Shown: in pieces, positions 48,213-59,455 of the stretch
Layout of the letters: each line of letters opens with the position of its first letter
How positions within the stretch are numbered: position 1 is the stretch's first letter
Assembly (NCBI GenBank): GCA_023101885.1
Contig: JALPQD010000512.1
Span: 1,027,512 to 1,091,511 of the forward strand
DNA: 64,000 nucleotides
Direction of reading: 5' to 3'
Origin: Typhlomys cinereus
Lineage: Eukaryota; Chordata; Mammalia; Rodentia; Platacanthomyidae
Notes under the pieces: generated by a model
Database searches by the model: none
What the model was told of the DNA's origin: nothing
The model's input: only the letters and a program-made list of their open reading frames with translations
Program-made: the position numbers and the translations under genes

Positions 48213-48218
48213 TTGTTT

Positions 48219-49264
48219 GAAATACAATATTACAAAAGCAAAAATAGAAAGTGAAAGAACTTTCTAATGGCAACAAGTAGGGTGGAGGACAGGACAGAGT
48301 GTATGAAGGGGGCCTCCCCAGAGATAAAGCCTGGATAAGGGATTTACCTGGTCAACAGAGCATACACTGCTGCCAGAACAGGCACAGGTCCACCAACAAA
48401 GAATACAGAAGCTACCAGAATATTAATGTCCACCCAGGTCAAGAGTGAAGTAAACACTTAGCACTGTGAAAAGTAACAGGACACCTAGGTAGTTCTGAGA
48501 AGCCCATAAAGAATCTGCCAAATCAAGAAGTAGACATTCATTTTTATTTTCATGAAAGTGTTAATAGACAGACTGCATTGCACTAAAGATCAACTGTTGG
48601 AAATTCCAGAAGTCAAAGAAGTGTGGTACAACACCCTCCATGGTTAAAAAAGAAACCCACTCTGGGGAAGCAGTAGATCAGATGATTTCCTAGGTTCCTC
48701 CCTTCACTATGATTCTGAGGTTTCCACTGGACAAAGTTGCCCAGTAGTAGTCCTTTCCCTGGTGAATCATGAGAGTCAGCAAAGTTCCACGTGAAGAATC
48801 CTTTGATGCACTGCTGGGAACGGGATTCCTCCTTTTCCATGCTTATTCACTTCTGCTCACAGGTATCATTGGCACAGTCTCTGGATACTGACAAATCTAA
48901 ATGTGAGAAAGTGGATCACCAGAAACCATTTAAAAGCTGAGTCAGCATGTTGCCCACTTGTAATGTGAACACTTGTGGAATGTCTAGACACAGAGTCCCT
49001 GGAGCAAGCTGGAAGGCATCACATAGCTGAAACAATCCCCAGGACAGTAGTAGCTCTTGCCTCAATATAGAAAGTGGATAGTGACTGAGAACTACATCCA
49101 ATATAAACCTCAAGCCTCCATGTGCACACACAAACACATACATGTAGCCAATTCATGAGAATGCATATAGACATGCGTGCACACATGAACACACACACAA
49201 CCACACACACAAATTGAATAAAAATAACCATAGAAAAGAAAGAGATTACAAAAGACAAATGAAA
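48219..49264. other. No gene seen
   Basis: Unremarkable sequence with a CA-rich patch at about 49120-49212. Frames at 48613-48840 and 48916-49276 have no recognisable features. Confidence 0.55.
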
Positions 49265-50054
49265 TCGTGAAGACATCCATGTTCCTGGATTGGTAGAATT
49301 ATCATAATAAAAATGACCATCTTGCTAAAAGCAGTATACAGTTTCAATGTCATAACAATGCCAGTTACAAAACAAATCTTCACAGAAATTGATAAATCAA
49401 TCTCAAAATTCACATGAAAGCACAATAAGCCCAGGATAGTAAGAATTATCCTGAGTAAAAAAAGGTATGTTGGTAGTATTACTATACTGGACCATTAACT
49501 ATACTCTAAAGTAATAAAAACAGCACGGTATTAGCTGTTAGGTATAAATCATTGGTTAAAACTGATGATCTAGATCAAGTTCATACATGTTCAGTAAACT
49601 GATTTTTGACATAGGTCCCCAAAAATTACTTCACTGGAAAAAAGTGCATTTTCAACAAATGCTGCAGGGAGATTTGGATATCTCCATATAGAAGAATGAA
49701 ATTGGACAATTTTCACCTGCATGAAATTTAACATCAAACTGATCAAAGAGCTCAATGTTGGACCAGAAAATACAAAATGCCTAGATGAACAGGAAGTATA
49801 CTTAATCTAATTGGCCTAATTCAGCACTTTATGAATAGGATCCTAAGTGCACAGGAAATAAGATAAAAAATCAACAAGTGGAGTTCATGAAGTTAAAAGT
49901 CTTCTATTTCACAAAAGACTATTGATAACTGAGCAAAAAGGTAATCCTCAGAATGAGAGAAAATCTTTGCTAAATACATAGCTGTCAGAGGACTAATTCA
50001 AGTGTACACAAAAAACTAAAAAAAATTAATACCATGAATTTAAACAGCCCAATT
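49265..50054 (+). pseudogene. Old LINE-1 ORF2 fragment, part 1
   Basis: Plus-strand decayed ORF2 downstream of the RT domain: ATCCATGTTCCTGGATTGGT, then the ACAGCACGGTATTAGCTG block. Heavily mutated compared with the L1s at 1-10280, so it belongs to an older family. It continues after the nested fragment at 50310. Confidence 0.75.
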
Positions 50055-50309
50055 GAAAAATAGGCCTTAGCCTCATCAGAGAGGAGACCCAGAGGGAAGT
50101 TTGACATGCACCGTGAAGGATGCTCCAGAATGGGGGGTAGAGGGCCCAGGGAAAAATGGAGTGAGGGAGAAAGGAAGGGGAAAAGGGGGGAGAAAACAAG
50201 AGGGTCCACGGAGGGTCAGAGGGAGGGAGGGAGGGGAATAGGGTACTTATCAACTTTGTATGAGTGGAAAAAAGAAATAAAATAAAAGAAAGGAAAAATG
50301 GTCCTTAGA
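50055..50309 (+). mobile_element. Short LINE-1 3' end nested in the old L1
   Basis: An L1 3' UTR tail (polypurine-rich 50130-50235, then CAACTTTGTATGAGTGG and an A-rich end near 50290). It is flanked by GAAAAATAGGCCTTAG at 50055-50070 and GAAAAATGGTCCTTAG at 50294-50309, a 16-bp duplication with two differences. It is strongly 5'-truncated. Confidence 0.75.
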
Positions 50310-51130
50310 ATAAAGAAGAAACTTTTCACAGGATGAGATTCAAATATCTTACAAATACCTTTAAAAATATTCTGTCTCCTTAGCTATTAGGTAAATATAA
50401 ATTAAAACCATCTTGAGATGCCAACTTGCCCCAGTTAAAATGGCTAAAAGCCAAAATACAACCATCAAATGATGAATACACAGAGTGAAAAGAATCCTTA
50501 CTTATTGTTGGTGATCATGCAAACTTAAATAACCCTTTTAGATATCAATATGGAAGTTCCTAAAAAAGGTACAAATTGATATACAAAATGACCCACCTAT
50601 ACCACTTCTGAGAATATTCCCACACAATGGTACATCTTATTGTGTAGACACATGTAAATTTATGTTCATTGCAGGTCCATTCATAATAGCAAAAAATGTA
50701 ATCAGTCAAGATGCTAACAGTCAATGAAAATGTGATACATATACACAAAGATTATTATTTAACTGTCAAAGAAATGAATTGCTGAAATTTGCTGGCAAAT
50801 GGATGGAGCTGAAAGAATTATACTGAGCAACATATCTCAGACACAGAAAGACAGATTCCACGTTTTCTCCTTTATAAATGGATACAATTATTGGGTCTTT
50901 GTGATGATACATTCCAATAGAAACGTCTATAACATCCACAAACTATAAAGGAACGTACATCAGGGCAGTGGAGGAAGATCCCAAAAAAGTGGAGACAAAG
51001 AACACAGACAAAGAGATGAATAAATTTAATTATGGCAGAAAAAATTTAAAGGATATTCAAGAAATGGGATAAGAATTAAAGTTTAGGGGAGCAAAAATTA
51101 AAAAATAAAAAAGGGAAAAGAAAAAGAAGG
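50310..51130 (+). pseudogene. Old LINE-1 ORF2 C-terminus and 3' UTR, part 2
   Basis: Resumes the old L1 with the ORF2 C-terminus (CCATCTTGAGATGCCAAC near 50410, GCAAATGGATGGAGCTG near 50795) and a 3' UTR with an A-rich end at about 51090-51130. No open frame of note. Confidence 0.7.
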
Positions 51131-51190
51131 CAACTGGTTCAGGTTCGAGGGTTGGGGTGGGGAAGTGATCAATGACCTCATCAAGTTATG

Positions 51191-51635
51191 TGTTGGGCCT
51201 GCCCAGGAATTACCCCAGGACATAGCCTAGCACATGGAACCAAAGATGGCACTGACAGCTAGTGTCCTGGGCGTAACCCTGATCACATTACAGAGAGTCC
51301 TAATTGGCATTCAGGATTTGACTTACCTTCCTTATTGAGGTAATTCGAGCCTGACCTGTAGGGCCTGGATGTTGTGTTGACCTTTGACACAATTGGCTGC
51401 CCATTTCTCGCCCAGTGGTCTTTGTCTATATAAGCTGTTGTTACCCTCAATAAATCGAGATATGCTCTGACAAACTCCCCATTCATTTCTGAGTCTCTGG
51501 GTGTTGAGGCACAGGAGCAGGGGCAGGGCTTACCTATCTTCGTCCTGACAGCCTGGAGTCGTCCCCTAGTGTGTGTGCGTGTATGTGTGTGTCTGTGTGT
51601 GTAGAGATGCCAAATCGTGGGTGGAGAACTCTACA
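51191..51635 (+). repeat. 5' LTR, second type
   Basis: Starts TGTTGGGCCTGCCCAGGAAT. TATA-like CTATATAAG at about 51427, AATAAA at 51449-51454. The first ~255 bases match 57163-57416. It contains a TG-rich run at 51570-51601 and ends near CTCTACA. Confidence 0.85.
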
Positions 51636-51638
51636 ATC

Positions 51639-51656
51639 TGGTGCCCCTGTGTGAGG
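51639..51656 (+). promoter_or_regulatory. Primer-binding site, degenerate
   Basis: TGGTGCCCCTGTGTGAGG directly after the LTR. It starts like the lysine-type site (TGG.GCCC) and then diverges. Confidence 0.5.
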
Positions 51657-52322
51657 AACTTCCCAGATCAGATGAAGCAAATCGGGCCTCGAGGTAGGTT
51701 TCGACCCTTAGTATGAGTAACTCAACTTGCAAGCTTGACCCAGTGCCAACAGCATTGAGATCTGTATTAAGAAGCCATGGTTTAGAAGTCACAGGCTCTG
51801 CAATTGCGGGGATCTGGCAAACAGGCCTTGAATTAGCACCTTAGGTCCATTCCGCTAATGTATTCTCATGGACCACCTGGAATCGGGTGGGGAACCTATC
51901 CAGAGAGGAAGAAAAACGTCTTAAAATATGGACTCCCTTGGGATTTTATCCTGTGGTGTCTGTACTTAAGATAGCGTTCCTTCCCAATCCAATCCAGCTC
52001 CCTCTGGAGCTGAAGGTACAGGTGGAGCAGACAAAGGAGAAGGAGGAGAGGAAGGAGGAGCCAGAGCCACCACTGACTCCCCGGGCAGGTTCACGGCCAC
52101 TGGAGCCAAAATCAAGCCATCGCAGGTTCCCCACGAGGAGCTGCTGTGGTGGGGCGGGGATTCTGCCAGGCCCGGGTGGCAGGCAGTACCACTAGGCCAC
52201 AGGGTGCGGAAAGCAGCAGGGATCAGGCCATCACTTAGAGGGATTCACACTGGACAGTACCCCAGCATTGTGGGAGTGCCAGGAATGGTGCTTAGAGATG
52301 CTGGCTCCAGCGTGGAGAGGTT

Positions 52323-52745
52323 ATGAGCAGAGCAAATGCTTCTCAGCAGCACACAGAGTTGCTGTCACCAAGTGATCTGGAGGAGCTATGCTCCCTTCTT
52401 CTTTGGGAGCCTCCTGAGCTCCTCGCAGAGCTGCAGGCAAAATTTAGTGAAAAAGAGGAGCTGCCCTCTTGGGAGTGGCATTGCGAGCTGTTGCCTCAAT
52501 CCAGGGTGGGAGAGAGGCTGCACGCACAGACCAATGCAGAAGGGAGAGTCCTTGACCTGCAGGATTCCCTTTATCAAGGGAGAAGGGGCTGGGGATGGTT
52601 TAGAGGACGATCCCCCCATACGCCTTCACAAAAACCTATCCTGAATGTTAATCTTGTGTCATCTTTCATGTGGACTCAGACAAAGATAACAATGGGACAG
52701 ACTGTTTGCCAGTACATTTTAGGGATGCTCGAAAAAAAAATCTGA
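52323..52745 (+). CDS. Unidentified frame in the LTR-element leader, 140 codons
   Basis: The longest open frame in this element, in the position where a leader or gag start would lie. It is rich in Leu and Glu in its first half (LEELCSLLLWEPPELLAELQ). A second in-frame Met-Gly near residue 123 is followed by only about 17 codons before the stop. No domain is recognised, and a real gag would be several times longer. It may be the relic of a leader, or chance. Confidence 0.25.
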   Translation: MSRANASQQHTELLSPSDLEELCSLLLWEPPELLAELQAKFSEKEELPSWEWHCELLPQSRVGERLHAQTNAEGRVLDLQDSLYQGRRGWGWFRGRSPHTPSQKPILNVNLVSSFMWTQTKITMGQTVCQYILGMLEKKI

Positions 52746-53813
52746 GTGTTGAGACAAACTAAGGGACATTTACCGCCCTCTATTCTGATGAATGGCCCAT
52801 TTTATAGACCAAAAGTTGTATGTTCTAAACTGGGTCCTACTTGATTCAAAAAAGCCTTTGCCCCTCATGCTCTGCAGGGACCAGAAAAACTGTTTGTTGT
52901 TCTTTCAACTTTGCCTGTGATGATAAAGGGTTACTTTAAAAGGTTCTAACTTGCTTGGTTACCTATATTTACTATAATATGTGTGTTTTATGTTTGAAAA
53001 CAACAGCTGTGGTTACTTCAAATTTTTTGTATGCTTATAATCACATTTTGGTTTTTGACTCTGTTCATTATTTGGCATGCCAAATGTAAATGCATGTGCA
53101 CACTTAAAAATGAATCTTTTCAATAACATTAAAAGGCCTGAGTACATACTGTCTAAAATATCTTGTTTCATCTTGATTTTTATGAAGCTTCCCAAAAGGT
53201 GGTATTGTGTTTTTCCCTAAGATCTGATAACATTACTTTCATAATTCCTTTAAAAGTTTGTTTTCCTGTGTGTAATGTTAACATATCTAACAGCTAGAAA
53301 AACTGATTTCTGAGAAATTCATTGAAATTTTTTCATTCTCCTGGTATGTATGAGCTCCCTTGCTTGGAGACAAGTCTGATTTCTAATTCCAGGTATACTC
53401 CTGTGTTCTGCTACAATCATACAAAATTAATTCTGATATAATGATTTTTTTTAAGATGAGGTCTACTGTTATTGCCTCTTTTAATGGGCTTTTACTACAG
53501 GATATCTAATGCAAAAACAATGGGAAAAACATCAAGTAGAATGAAAAAAAATATGAAAAAATATGTATGGTACATGGATGTGCAAGAGGTTTAAAAGATT
53601 TATAGGATAAAAAAATCTTACCTAAAAATTTAAAATGTGTACAAGAGGTTTATGAGTTGGTTACTAAAAAAAAGTTGAAGTATGCTATAAAGGTTTATGG
53701 AGTGGTAGGTTCATAAAAAGATTAAAAATTAGAGATGGTGATTAAAATAAAATGTTGTACATTATGCTTCTTCCATGCTATGGAAAAAAATTGAGCCTCA
53801 GAAATTAAAGATT

Positions 53814-53830
53814 AAGAATTAAGCTTCATG
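53814..53830. repeat. SINE target-site duplication, left copy
   Basis: A perfect 17-base repeat of 54125-54141. Confidence 0.9.
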
Positions 53831-54048
53831 GGCCAGAGAGGTGGCTCAGGGGTCAAGCCTCTGCTTTGCAGGGAGAAGGTCCTGAGTTTGGATCCTAGAC
53901 CCCATGTATAGACACCGGGTGGAAGCGGAGGTGGCCTGCGTTTCCAGTCCTGGTAGGGCGGAGCCTGTGTATCCCGGGGCAGAGTACAAGGAGGAGGTGG
54001 AGGCATCCATGGTGGTTCCAGAATTCATCCATGGTTCTACACACACAC

Positions 54049-54083
<35 letters not shown>

Positions 54084-54124
54084 CGCATACACGCACATTT
54101 GAATAAATAAAAAAAGTTTAAAAA
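53831..54124 (+). mobile_element. tRNA-derived SINE in the LTR element
   Basis: Starts GGCCAGAGAGGTGGCTCAGG, with box B-like GTTTGGATCCTAG, a CA-rich run at 54038-54084 and tail TTTGAATAAATAAAAAAAG. The perfect 17-base duplication dates it after the LTR element. Frames on either strand across it are repeat artefacts. Confidence 0.9.
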
Positions 54125-54141
54125 AAGAATTAAGCTTCATG
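54125..54141. repeat. SINE target-site duplication, right copy
   Basis: Identical to 53814-53830. Confidence 0.9.
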
Positions 54142-57100
54142 TATTCAATTGTATTTCAATTGTCTGTTTTCATTAAGCAGGAATTTGGCTACTCATAAAA
54201 TACCAATTTCTCAAGGGTTGCAGGAAGCTCATCTGTGTGTGATGAGCAGAGTGCACCTGTCACTCTTCCGGCCCTAGGGAAGGTCTGAGACTAGGGCCTG
54301 CAGCATCCAGAGCAAGGCTCTGCTCAGGAAAAGCTGAGGCCCTGCCCAAATCCTGGATCTCATGATAAAAGCGAGCAGGCTTCTCCTGGAGGGGGAAGAA
54401 AAGGACACCTTTAAAGTATGGGAGGAATGTTTTAACCTCTGTGTGAATGTGTGAGTGAATGTTGGCCTGAGGTGGGAAAACTATTACACATGTGCTCCCC
54501 ACTCCGAGATGCCTTGAAGCCACAGGATTCGATTGAGTCAGTTCTGCATTTCCATGGTGATAACATACAGTCCAGAGTGGGTTTAGATTAGAATCTAGTC
54601 TCTGGGTTTATTTAGTGCTTGGCAAATGTCTGCTGAGCCATGTATCCTTTCCCCAAGTCCAGGTTCACTAAACTAAAGCCAAAGGAGAGATTTCCCTTTC
54701 CTGTGTCCAGGGACTAACAAACAAATGCAAATGCTTAGTCCTACCAACCTGAAAGAGAGTCAACTTGTAGTATATTCCTGGACATGCCTTGTTTACATCT
54801 TAGAAAAGAGATGACCCCAGTAAAATCTTTAAGTTATAATACTATCCAACTAGACAAACAATGGCAAACAAATGACAGAAATTTAAGAGACTACAGAAAT
54901 CTGTACCAAAAGTATCAGCTAGTAGCTAAGGCAAAGATTTGTCTCACAATAGAAATACCCTCAAGAAACTAAGGTGGAATAGGAATTTCATCTAGCTTCC
55001 ACATCAGCCAAACTCCCATCTGAAAGATAGGCTTCTCATCTATTAGAGAGAAATAGGCCCCATCTGGATGACAACATCCTCATCTGCAAGGTTGGAACAC
55101 TGTCAGGAAACTTTCATTTCTGTCTTGGAGGTAAAATCCTCTGTTTCTGTTTGTCCTTTCTTTTTGTTTTATGTTGTCTTATGGTCACACTGACAGATAA
55201 AATGGAACAGATACAGATAACCCCATTTAAACTTACTTTTGGACCATTTTAAGGACTTTAAAATAAGACAAGTGATCTAGGACTTAATGTAGAGAAAGGA
55301 AAAGAGAAACAGCCACAAAACAAAGAAATCAAAACTTGACATGTGCCTAAGAGGATAGGTAGAATACCAACGGGCACACCCAAGCTGACCAACCCAGGAC
55401 GTCTTCTGACAGGGGAAAGATGGAAAACATGCTTTAAATATGACCAGACTGGGTGCTTTGAGACAGTTGCAAGCACAGGAAGCTTTCATGTGGCCTATGT
55501 CCCAACTATGAGAATCTACCACTGGAAGGAAAGATTGCCCAATGAACCCCAGGGCCTAAGGGTCAAGCCCTCTGGTGGGGACCAATAAAATGGCCTGAAG
55601 CTCTTAGCTTCCATCCTATGGGAAAAAGGAGTTTGCCTCTGATATCCAGCAAAAGAAGGCCCAAAATGCCAGGTTGAGCACCTCGTGAAAACCTTGGGTT
55701 TAACATGCAAATGGGAAGCCTCTTTGTTTCTATGTTGATAGACAAGGGAGCACAAAATTCTAGTGCTCAACTTCCTTCCTAGGCTTTTGTCAATCTTTGA
55801 TTTTACTAAAATGTTAATGATCGGGGAAATGACAGGTTTATCAGTTACTCACAAAGTACCTACTGAGATTCCTTATTTGCTTAATGATGTTGCTTTTAGA
55901 CATTCCTTTATTTAATGAAACAAGATAGGCAGTTCACATTGTTTTAAACTGGTTTTAAAATGTGATCATAGAGATTCACACCTGCCAGAGAAAAAAGGTC
56001 TCCCATATGTTGGATAGTTTTTGGTTGTTACACCAGACAAAGGCAATGAGTATTCCACGTCATGTAACAGGTTTTCTTTACTAATTCTTTCCTGTACCCA
56101 CAGTAAGATTACTGAGCTTATTTGGCTTATCCCATGTGCCTTCCCAGTTACAATAGCTTAATCCTTGTGTAGATCTCAAAAGTGTAACCTGTGTTTTGTC
56201 TCTTTTTAAAGGACCTTAAAGTAATAAAGCCATCTGTCAAAGACCTGTAGACCATCCCAGCACTTCACAGATGAGGACATCAGACTGCTTTCATTTTCAT
56301 CATTCCATCGCAGCAGGAAGTAGTCAAAGAATGGTCATCGCTCCTCATCCCTTGAGCAGAATGGGTCCTCAAATAGGTTAAGGGATAAAGTAGGCAGGTT
56401 TAGAACAGCCATACTTGGATGGGTCTCTCAAGTTATTTGAATGTCTTTAGAATTCTAAAAAGACATCCTCCTCTGCTAGATGACCCCATACCTAATCAAA
56501 TTAAAGGCTCAATTACTAAAGAAAAAGGGGGAGTAAGCCCACACCAACAGCTAGGGTTGGAATTATTTACCATCAACGTTTTAAATTTTCATAAGGGGCA
56601 ACTTAAATTGAGACTCCAAAGACACCGGGGAAGCCTATTCACCAAACCTTCTGTCAAAAAACTATCCACAGTGTGCTCTAGGAAACGCTAATCATAATCC
56701 TTATATGCCTGATCTAACACAAGATGGCCTGCTTGATACCTTACCCAAACCAAGGTGGAGTCAATCTGGGTTTGACCTAACATCCAGAAAAAATTGTTCT
56801 TTTAATAACTATATCGCTGAAGTGTTTCCTCAGCACATCTCTCAGCAGCGCTCCATTAACGAGACCACACTACAGATGTTTATGGCCCTTGAAAATCCAT
56901 GCCATGCCCCTCATCCCAGAGACGCGATTCAAGCTTGGAGGCTTGTGAGGCATTGGTCTAAAAACAGACCAGGAAGGCTTGTACTGTCTGTGTGAGCCTC
57001 ATGCAACTTCCCCAAGCTACCTGCTGTCATGCCTGACGCTGATGCCAACCTGCCTGACTGAGAAGACCAACCGAGACAGGACAACAGTGTAGCTCATGCT

Positions 57101-57148
57101 GGGACTGATCGAACATTGGACATAGAGAGTTAATTATCTCTATTAAAA

Positions 57149-57162
57149 CAAAAAGGGGGAGA
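57149..57162 (+). promoter_or_regulatory. Polypurine tract
   Basis: CAAAAAGGGGGAGA lies directly before the 3' LTR. It is the expected plus-strand primer site. Confidence 0.75.
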
Positions 57163-57416
57163 TATTGGGCTGCCCAGGAATTACCCTAGGGCATAGCTGA
57201 GCATATGGGAGCAAAGATGGGGCTGAGAGCTAGTGTCCTAAGCATAACTCTGATACATTACAGAGATCCCTAATTGGCTTTCAGGAATTGACCTACCTTC
57301 CTTATTGAGATATGTTGAGTCTGACCTGTAGGGCCTGGATGTTGTGTTGACCTTTGAAACAATTGGCTGCCTGTTTTGCGCCCTGTTGTCCTTTGTCTAT
57401 ATAAGCTGTTGTTACC
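57163..57416 (+). repeat. 3' LTR, truncated
   Basis: Matches 51191-51446, up to GCTGTTGTTACCCT. The R/U5 part with the AATAAA is missing, and inverted internal sequence of another LTR element starts at the next base. Confidence 0.85.
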
Positions 57417-58433
57417 CTAGAAGAGCTGGGGAGACATAAAACCTAACGATTGTAAATTAGTAAGGCATAGCTTCAATGGAGGATAGCCAGGCTTCCAATG
57501 TCCCTATGTTGGCCTTTGAAATGTCCAGAACCTGAATGGATGCCCTGAGGAACTGGGTAAAGCAGGCTTGTGTTGTAAAGGCTGAGTCCTTACTGCTTTC
57601 CATTTGCATCCAAATAGGACAATTAGCATTAAAAGGGCAACTCCAAAAGTTAACCAAGTTACCAAATTTACGGGTGAAAAGAAGGCAGGCATCCTGTCCC
57701 ATAATTGTTTGCCAAGGGACACAGTGGTAGTTTGAATTTTAGTCTCATTAATTTTTGATATGTTAAAAAATAGTTTGAAACATTCCAGGTGCCATTAATA
57801 TTGGCAGGCAGGAGGCATAAGCCATCCTGGACTTCCCTCTTAGGGGCCAGGAAGAGCAGAGCTCAGAACATATTTAAAGCATTTTTTTTCATTCCTTCCC
57901 TGCTGGGAAGGAATTTCAGGTTTGTTAGCTTGGGTGTGCCTGCTAGTAGTTATCCCCTTAGGCAGATGGATGCTCAGAGAAACTCCTTAAGTAACTTAGG
58001 CCAAATCTTGCAAGGAAAAAGGAAACATGAACCTGAGTTGACACAAATTCACTTAGAATTGCCTGATAACAGACTATGCTGGGTTCAGCATTTATCCTTT
58101 TTTGTTTCAAAGGAATGGGGCTGAAAGACCCTGGCCCTAAAGAAGGAAGCTTACAAAACGGGCCAGGTTCACAGTGTAGATATTTGCTCATAGCTGATCA
58201 GGCATAACCATAGTTAGTCACTGCTCATATTTATTCAAGTAGAGCTGCTGCTAGCCATTGTTTAAAACTATGCACCTTGCAATTTCCCTCTCCACCCTGA
58301 AACCCCCAATGATGAAAAAATGAGTTGTAACCTTGGTGATGGGAAATTGGGCTGTAACCCTTGGTGATGGGAAAACAGGCTGTAACCTGGAGATGACCAG
58401 CCTTAGGGAAAACAACTCTTAAAAAAACTGTTA

Positions 58434-58434
<1 letters not shown>

Positions 58435-58469
<35 letters not shown>
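58435..58469. repeat. GA microsatellite
   Basis: About 17 GA units. It borders the GC-rich insert. Confidence 0.95.
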
Positions 58470-58471
<2 letters not shown>

Positions 58472-58745
58472 AGCCCAGCCTCCATCCACCCCGGAGCCCC
58501 ACGTGTCCTGTTGGCGAGCACCCAGGCCGACTGCGGCTTGGCCTGCGCCCCCGGCCCGGACGACCCCAGGCCCCTCCACCCCGCCCCGCCCCCGCCCGCT
58601 GCCTGCATCCCGCCGCCCTCTGCTTGTGCCCCTCTCCACGCCCACCTTCCCAGATCGCAGGTGAAGAACTCTGCCATCAACATCAGACCCTCTGCCTCTC
58701 TGGCCCACCGGGGACCTACCCACGTGGTCCACGGAAGACACACTG
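58470..58745 (+). mobile_element. GC-rich fragment resembling an L1 promoter monomer
   Basis: Very GC-rich with many CG pairs, unlike its surroundings. Its reverse complement shares ordered blocks with the monomers at 9860-10275: the GTGGACCA block, CGGTGGGCCAGAGAGGCAGA, GATGTTGATGGCAGAG and CTTCACCTGCGATCTGGG. The orientation is opposite to the L1 at 3290-10280, so it would be L1-sense on the plus strand. A 170-codon frame on the minus strand (58231-58743) is low complexity and not a gene. Confidence 0.5.
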
Positions 58746-59434
58746 CTACTCAGAATTCAATAGAGCGCAAAGGAAACTCAAGCATATTCTCTGGGGGGAT
58801 CCAAGGTGCTAAACTGCAGCCTCATTCCAGACTTTCTCTATGCCAGCAGAATTAACCTCCAGGCCTCTAGTCTCTAGGAGAGACTTTAAGATACGTATTT
58901 GGGGCTCATTGTAATGTGAGAGGAGTTTGCCCATTTTTCTAAAGAACAGAGATGAGACCAAAAGAGGCACAGATGAGACAAGGAATGTATCTGACCCAAA
59001 TGTCCCATGCCTGGTGTGGGGCCTCCAGAGCTCTTTACTCCCCCAGCCGTATGCACATATGTTGCCTCCAGTATGGGCTGATTCAACGTAATGAGCCTGG
59101 ACTCCAAGTTCTGAGGGGACCGATTTTTCATGTGAACTCGCCAGAGAAAAACCTTGTTTAGAGGGGATCTTTGAAGGTGGGAAAATCAAATGACCGATTG
59201 GGGCTCCTTAATTATCAGCAAATCAAGAGAGTGATTGTTTTCCTAACCTAAAGTGGGGCTCCTTGATCATCAGCAAATCAAGCGAGTGATTGTGTTCCTA
59301 AGGACCAACAGGGAAAGGGGAACAGGAGAGGGCCACCTGCTCACCTTCAGGTGCTGTAAGCACATGGAACACAAAACCAGAGGGCCTCTCACGGAACTTT
59401 ACCAGAGTGGGTGTCTCAGTCTACACTGAAGGCG

Positions 59435-59453
59435 GCCTCACGTTGGAGTGCCA
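59435..59453 (-). promoter_or_regulatory. Primer-binding site, lysine tRNA(1,2) type
   Basis: Reads TGGCACTCCAACGTGAGGC on the minus strand, close to the site complementary to lysine tRNA(1,2). This places the family with class II elements. Confidence 0.65.
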
Positions 59454-59455
59454 GA

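Larger units (their letters stand above)
30628..50150 (+). repeat. Right arm of the inverted duplication (clean copy)
   Basis: The well-resolved copy. It continues without a break beyond the end of homology into 50150-64000, so its outer boundary is set only by where the left arm meets the gap. Its start repeats 11099-11197, which makes it the natural continuation of the sequence before the gap. Confidence 0.9.
51191..57416 (+). mobile_element. LTR retrotransposon with truncated 3' LTR
   Basis: 5' LTR 51191-51635, primer-binding site from 51639, internal region of about 5.5 kb with a SINE inside, polypurine tract at 57149-57162 and a 3' LTR (57163-57416) cut short. The LTR has a different sequence from that of 43483-48212, yet much of the internal region is shared with it. 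Internal frames (52323-52745, 56419-56691, 56705-56995) do not show gag, pol or env motifs that I can recognise. Confidence 0.82.

Noticed and set aside
52694..52745. Start of a retroviral gag gene (internal Met-Gly in the 52323 frame)
   Set aside because: Only about 17 codons follow before the stop, and the next frames show no capsid or nucleocapsid motifs.
53831..53910. A tRNA gene
   Set aside because: The tRNA-like start belongs to a SINE: the rest does not fold back to an acceptor stem, and it has a SINE body, tail and target duplication.
58231..58743. 170-codon minus-strand frame rich in Gly, Ala and Ser
   Set aside because: It crosses a GA microsatellite and a GC-rich repeat. Composition explains the absence of stops.
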